DNA from: Campylorhamphus procurvoides
Taxonomy: Eukaryota > Chordata > Aves > Passeriformes > Dendrocolaptidae
Length of the DNA stretch: 64,000 nt
Reading direction: 5' to 3'
NCBI GenBank assembly: GCA_013396655.1
Contig: WBMV01000093.1
Location: forward strand, 100,470 to 164,469
Positions 59,205-64,000 of this stretch are shown piece by piece. Made by a program: the position numbers and the translations under genes. Within the stretch, counting starts at the first letter, position 1. The number at the start of each line of letters is the position of its first letter. The notes below the pieces were generated by a model. It saw only the letters and a list, made by a program, of their open reading frames with translations, was not told the DNA's origin and made no database searches.

Positions 59205-60340
59205 GTGGGAAGATCCCAGTGCAGGGATGGTCACAGTTGGATGCTGAGCTGGAGCTGCAATTTGCACACTGGTTACTTCTGTGAACTCTTTAGAGGAGAG
59301 ATAATAATGAAAAGTCTTAGCCCAGGTAGCACTGGCCTTACCAGGAGCACCTCTTGCTCTTCAGTTCCCTGAGTTTATTAGATGTTCTGGACTTCCTGCC
59401 AAGCTCACCTTTCCTTTTGGGATCAGAAGCTTCAGCTGGGTGGTTATGGTAACTGTGGCTGCTCTGCCCTTTCAGCTCCTCCTGTTAACCACACACATTA
59501 ACTCTCAGCACAGTTGGGAGATAGGAGGCTAGCAGTAATTCTTATCAATTTTGCACATTTTAAAAATATAACAATACTTTTTCAAAGTTCCTCTGGCTTA
59601 GGCAGGTCTTTGTTGCATTTAATTAAAGGATGAAATAAAGATATGCACTTATATTGCATAGACTGCAATGATAATACACAAACCCCATGCTTCCCATTCA
59701 AAGCTCCCCATCCCAACCCTATCCTGATGGTTTGTGCTTACTGAGCATTCCCCTGCTCCAGGGAAACATCTGCTGCAGTGCCTGTCTCGAAGGGCCCACC
59801 ACTGGAAGCAAAAGGCAGGTAACAAATCACCATTAAATATTGAACTGGCAAGGTGAAATATCACCCAGCCCATCACCTGCTGGGAACCTCCTGCCTTCTG
59901 ATGACCCCAGCAGGGGACACCAGTGGGACACTGTGGTGAGTGAACCCCAGTGCTGAGAAACACCCAGGTGTGTGCTCTGTGTGTGCTGAGACATGGCCAC
60001 AGGGGAGGGCAGGGCAGTGCCACCCTGAGAACCAAACCTTCCACGAGCATCCCTGGCACAGCACAGCACACCGACAGCTATTCCAAAGAGACAGCTGAAG
60101 GGAACATATTGAACGTGGACCTGCCTTCCCCCGCTCCTTCTTTAAGCTTTGCTTCCAATTTCCCACACTTCACAGGTTTTGCAATGGATCCTTTGGCCTC
60201 CCTTACACATACGTCATTCTTCTGTAATAAAGAGACCCTTAATAAAATATTAGAAATACTGAGTAACATCATCTCCAGGCCCACAAGTGTCCCTCACCTT
60301 TGCAGTGGCAACTCAAGCAGCAGTTCCCAAGATCATTATC
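59205..60340. other. Unique non-coding DNA, no gene seen
   Basis: Mixed composition, AT-rich at 59520-59660. A 140-codon minus frame (59649-60071) overlaps other frames and has no recognisable domain. Confidence 0.5.
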
Positions 60341-60573
60341 AGAGAATCCCAGAATGATTTGGGTTGGAAGGGACCTTAAAGACCATCTCATTCACCCCCA
60401 GCCATTGGTAGGGGCACCTCCCACCAGCCCAGGGTGCTCCAAGCCCCGTCCAACCTGGCCTTGGACACTCCCAGGGATCAGGGGCAGCCACAGCTTCTCT
60501 GCCCAACCTGTGCCAGGGCCTGCCCACCCTCCCAGGGAGGAATTTCTCCCCAATATCCAGTCTAAATCTCAGC
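60341..60573 (-). mobile_element. CR1 LINE fragment, 3' end
   Basis: Antisense CR1 beginning AGAGAATCCCAGAATGATTT, then GGGTTGGAAGGGACCTTAAA. It runs through GTCCAACCTGGCCTTGGACA and GCCACAGCTTCTCTGCCCAA to AATATCCAGTCTAAATCT. The 92- and 62-codon frames across it are repeat shadows. Confidence 0.94.
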
Positions 60574-63500
60574 TATAACTCCTAAACCCCAACATTGGAC
60601 AGCTGTCATTCAGTAATAGCTTTCAGATGTTAACAGTAAAATGCAATCTAGTACACTATTTATAAAGTCCAGACAGGATAAAGAAAAGTCAGTTTAATCA
60701 TGAGAAACTCTTATATTTGTTTCAACCCTGATACCGCTTTCTAGTAAAAAAATTGGTTTAAAGCACACACTTCCTTCAAAGAGGAGAATATTATTTATCT
60801 GTCAGCAGTTTCTGCTCTACAATTTCTATACTCAAGAATAATGAATCCTTAAGAATGACAATTCCAGGTTCATTGGTGCTGAAGAGTGTTCTCTCTCTCT
60901 CTAGGTTTTCAATCTCATATATTCAAAATGTGAAAGCCCTTTTCTTTTGTGCTCTTTTGTACTGGCTCTGTTGTTGCTGTCTTATTAAAACCAGGTTAAC
61001 ACGGGCTTATTTCTCAGAGGCCACTTGTTCATTACGCAGGTGTCACATGCTTTGCTAAATTTCTCTGCTCCACTTCTGAAAGAATCCAACCCAACAGACT
61101 CGAGCAGAAGCTAAAAGCACAGATATTCTTTTTATTCTCAGCCACTGCGTCATCAGCTGGTTATTTAAAACTTTGTTCCAAGAGGCTGAGCCCAAGAGGC
61201 CAAGGCTTTCTGCCTAATAGAACTGAACAAACTCCTCAACGTGTTTTTAGGGATATAGCTCTGCATCCTCATTAGCAATAATGATTTATACTTATATTAT
61301 GACCCATAAGGTTCCCATTTTCACTTTCTAATATATAATACACACATGGCAATGAAGGCATCCATGGCATGAGGCACAATGGCAGCAGAGCCACAGGAGC
61401 TTATGAAGTATTTATCAGTAAGTGCTACAAACTGTAAAATTTGCAATATGAATGGTAAAATACTATTAAAAAGAGGTATAAAAGTAAGTCATTGTAATTT
61501 GAGGTTACTAATATTGCAGTTACCCTCTGCTAGTGTTCTTGGCATTGTTAGTTATGATATATAGGAGCTTACACACACCTCAGACAGAATTAACCACCCA
61601 CAGCCTACAAACTCCACGAGTTCTGCAGGAGAAGCAGTTCTGATGGAGGAGTTCTGGCTGTTTCCAAATAGCCACAGCTCCAACTTCTTCTTCAGGTCAT
61701 AGCAGGCAAAGAAAACAAACCTTTCCATTTGTTTTTGGGTTGTGACCCACACCCAGACATTTCTCAGGCCCCAGCTGTTCTTCCCTGAGCTCACCCCTCT
61801 CACTGGGAAGATTTGTCCCTGACACCACCTTGCAGGAATAAAATCTTCATCACCTGGGGCAAACAAGTGCTTGTGGACAACTGAAACAGAAGACTGTGTC
61901 CATCTCACCTGCCTTTGTAAAGTTTATGTCTCTGGTCAAAACTTACATTAGCTATGGATTGAAAAAAAAGGAAAGTCAAGTCTCTTCAGAAAGGAATTTT
62001 TGTTGCCACCTCTTTCCAGATCACGCCCTTAGAAATACCCCCCTGCTTACACCTCCAAGCCATGTCTTGGCTGTGCATTCAGTTCCTCACCCAATTCCAC
62101 CACTGTTCCCCTTTCAGCTGTGACTCCCTGTCACTTGAAATAGCTTTCCAAAAACATCCACTTTCTCAGCGTGCTGGACCTTATTCCAGTTCTCTTGTCC
62201 TTCCCAGGTAAAACACAGCAAAACTGCACTATAATTACACAAACTCTTAATTAAACTGAAGAATTGAAAGCACCTCCAATGTTTTTATTACCAGCAGTAG
62301 TGCCATTCCATCAGGGTGACAGACTTGCATGTATTACCGAGCCCCTAATCAGCAGTCGCTTTCCTAGTTAATAATTACTAAAATGTTATTAGAAAGCATG
62401 TTTAAAATACACATTGCCATGAAGTTCTGTGCCTGTAGCTACCAAGTGTGAAGTGTGATGAGGCAGCAGTGGCTGGAGAGCAGCTCCCCCTGCTCAGAAG
62501 GCACCAGCTGGGTCAGGTCCTGCTCTTGCCTCAGCAGCAATCCCAGCTGCCACCCCAAATCCTTGGACAAGGCAGGAGTGGGTGCTGGAAATCTCTTCAC
62601 ATCTCAGAGCTGTTGGCCCCTGGGAACGTGGCATCATCCCAGGCTGCTGGTGGGACAGTGTCCCAGCCTGCTGTCCCCATTCCAGGACCCCAAAGGGCTC
62701 TGCACTGGGGTGGCTGCTGCTCCCATGGCAAATCCCCTGGGAGCCAGCACTTTCCTCAGGACCTCAGTCCCCACGTTCACAGGACTGTGTGAAAGCCTTG
62801 AAGAAGGAAAATTCCTGTAAACAGAGTCCCCCTCATGGTTACAAGGGCCAGTTTGAAGATGCTAGTGTGGAAACTCAACAGGCAGCAGAAGAGCTGGGTG
62901 AGGGCAGAGGGGACCTGGGGTGGTTACTCTTCCCTGCCCTGTCCCAGTCCTGGGAATTGCTGTGACAGAGTTAGCTCAGAATTAAACCATGGCAGGAGCA
63001 AATGTGCCTCCAGATTCCTCCCAGTTCCTCCCAGCCCATCCCCAAACCCCCAAACCCTGATGTGAAGCTCTCCTTTAATGATCACTTCACAGGGTACGTA
63101 CCACCAGCACAAACCTCAGGCAACCAAATTCTGTTTCATCTGTGGCCAGATCAGATCCTCCCTGGGGTTCTCCATGCCTGAAACAGCTAATTCTTCTGCT
63201 CATAAACAATACAGCACCTAGAAACACTCACCTAGGAATGCACAGCAACACATTTCCAGCCCCCCATGATCCTGAGTTGGAGCACTGGTGCATCCAATGA
63301 CTGCAGGGTTAGTAACAGGGGTTCCCACAATTTCGATGCTACAATTCAAAATTTGCTCCTTGCAAAGATGTTTGGCAAGCAGGAAAACCTCAGGGATGAG
63401 ACAACGGGAAATAATTTCTTGCCCCTTCCCGTTTTTCCTTGCCCATTAAAATAGTTCCCATTAAAATCAAAATTATTGCTTTGGTATTCAAGAAATTTTA

Positions 63501-64000
63501 TATCCAGCTTCTACCAGAGGAAATGCTGCTCTTTCCTATTAATCCAGGACTTTAAAATGACAACAAGTACATTAACGAGGTGTCTGTGTAATAAAAGCCC
63601 CACACTGATGAGGGATGCATATTTATGTGGCAAACTTGGGATGCTTCAGTTCTGCTGGCAGGAATGGATGTGTGTTCCTTCCCAGCGTGGGGAGAGCATT
63701 TTAATGCAAAAAGGAGAACATTCCCACGGTGGTCAGGCCCTCCAAACCCAGGATTCCCTACACACCTGCAGGCCTGGGCAGCTCTGAGCAGAGTCCCTGG
63801 GTGTCTGCTGGATAATCTGGGCTGGATAATTTTAGCTGGAAAGGCCACGCTACATCCCTATGGAACCAAAGGAGAGCATCCCTGATCCTCTGCAGCAGGA
63901 CCTTGGCCATGTCTCAAGGCATCAGGAGCTCCAGCAAAGCCACAAGAGCCAAGCACACCTTCCAGTGCCACCAGCCATTCCAGGCTCATGCCCAGTGCTG
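60574..64000. other. Unique non-coding DNA to window end, no gene seen
   Basis: No CR1 recognised. AT-rich to about 61570, GC-richer at 62450-63070. There, three overlapping plus frames of 114-127 codons occupy the same DNA, a mark of stop-poor composition rather than a gene. A (TC)n run lies at 60889-60902, and the decamer GCTGGATAAT occurs twice at 63807-63830. Confidence 0.5.
62220..62450. promoter_or_regulatory. Enhancer-like conserved-element candidate
   Basis: AT-rich, non-repetitive, without a 60-codon frame. It contains ACTCTTAATTAAACTGAAGA, CCTAATCAGCAGTCGCTTTC and TAGTTAATAATTACTAAAAT, a run of TAAT/TTAATTAA cores with one retained CpG. Conservation untested. Confidence 0.32.

Noticed and set aside
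62448..62965. Three overlapping plus-strand frames of 114-127 codons
   Set aside because: All phases open in the same GC-rich interval; no domain recognised.

Overview
This window reads as nuclear DNA from a bird, probably a neoavian and possibly a songbird. The main evidence is about fifteen 5'-truncated copies of CR1 (chicken repeat 1), the dominant avian LINE. They share the hallmark 3' end: a conserved stretch reading CCCTTCCAACCCAAACCATT followed by ATTCTRTG-type octamers, with no poly(A) tail. No Alu, L1 or other mammalian repeats were seen, and interspersed repeats are sparse, as expected for a bird. Species and chromosome cannot be told from the sequence.

I find no protein-coding gene, tRNA, rRNA or recognisable small RNA gene. 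The longest open frames (about 120-200 codons) look like chance. They have low-complexity or CR1-derived composition, no recognisable domain, and overlap other open frames in the same place. The window therefore looks like a gene desert or the inside of a very large intron. Between the CR1 copies lie long unique stretches. Several are AT-rich, non-repetitive and dense in homeodomain, TALE, POU and E-box-like words, as conserved non-coding enhancers tend to be. These calls are low confidence because conservation cannot be tested here.

Layout: 1-113 is a GC-rich minisatellite. From 0.1 to 13.8 kb the DNA is mostly unique, with one CR1 at 6.6 kb. At 13.8-14.7 kb there is a CR1 cluster plus an exact 112-bp copy of part of it, bounded by single Ns and probably an assembly artefact. 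From 15.9 to 30 kb there are CR1 copies in both orientations separated by unique DNA. At 32.5-33.2, 37.3-37.6, 39.2-39.7 and 40.5-41.1 kb there are enhancer-like stretches. At 38.5-39.1 kb there is a GTGTGTCC-type minisatellite with a 257-bp N gap, followed by an (AGC)9 microsatellite. From 41.3 to 49.4 kb there are further CR1 copies and a candidate RFX X-box. At 53.7-53.96 kb there is a long imperfect palindrome. At 58.47-58.70 kb there is a frameshifted relic of an ancient LINE ORF2 C-terminus. From 59 to 60.6 kb there are two more CR1 copies, one starting exactly at a single N.

The two items most worth following up are the 243-bp palindrome (two gap-free 58-nt arms with a perfect 15-bp core) and the LINE relic. 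Both look far older than the CR1 copies and could be exapted repeats.
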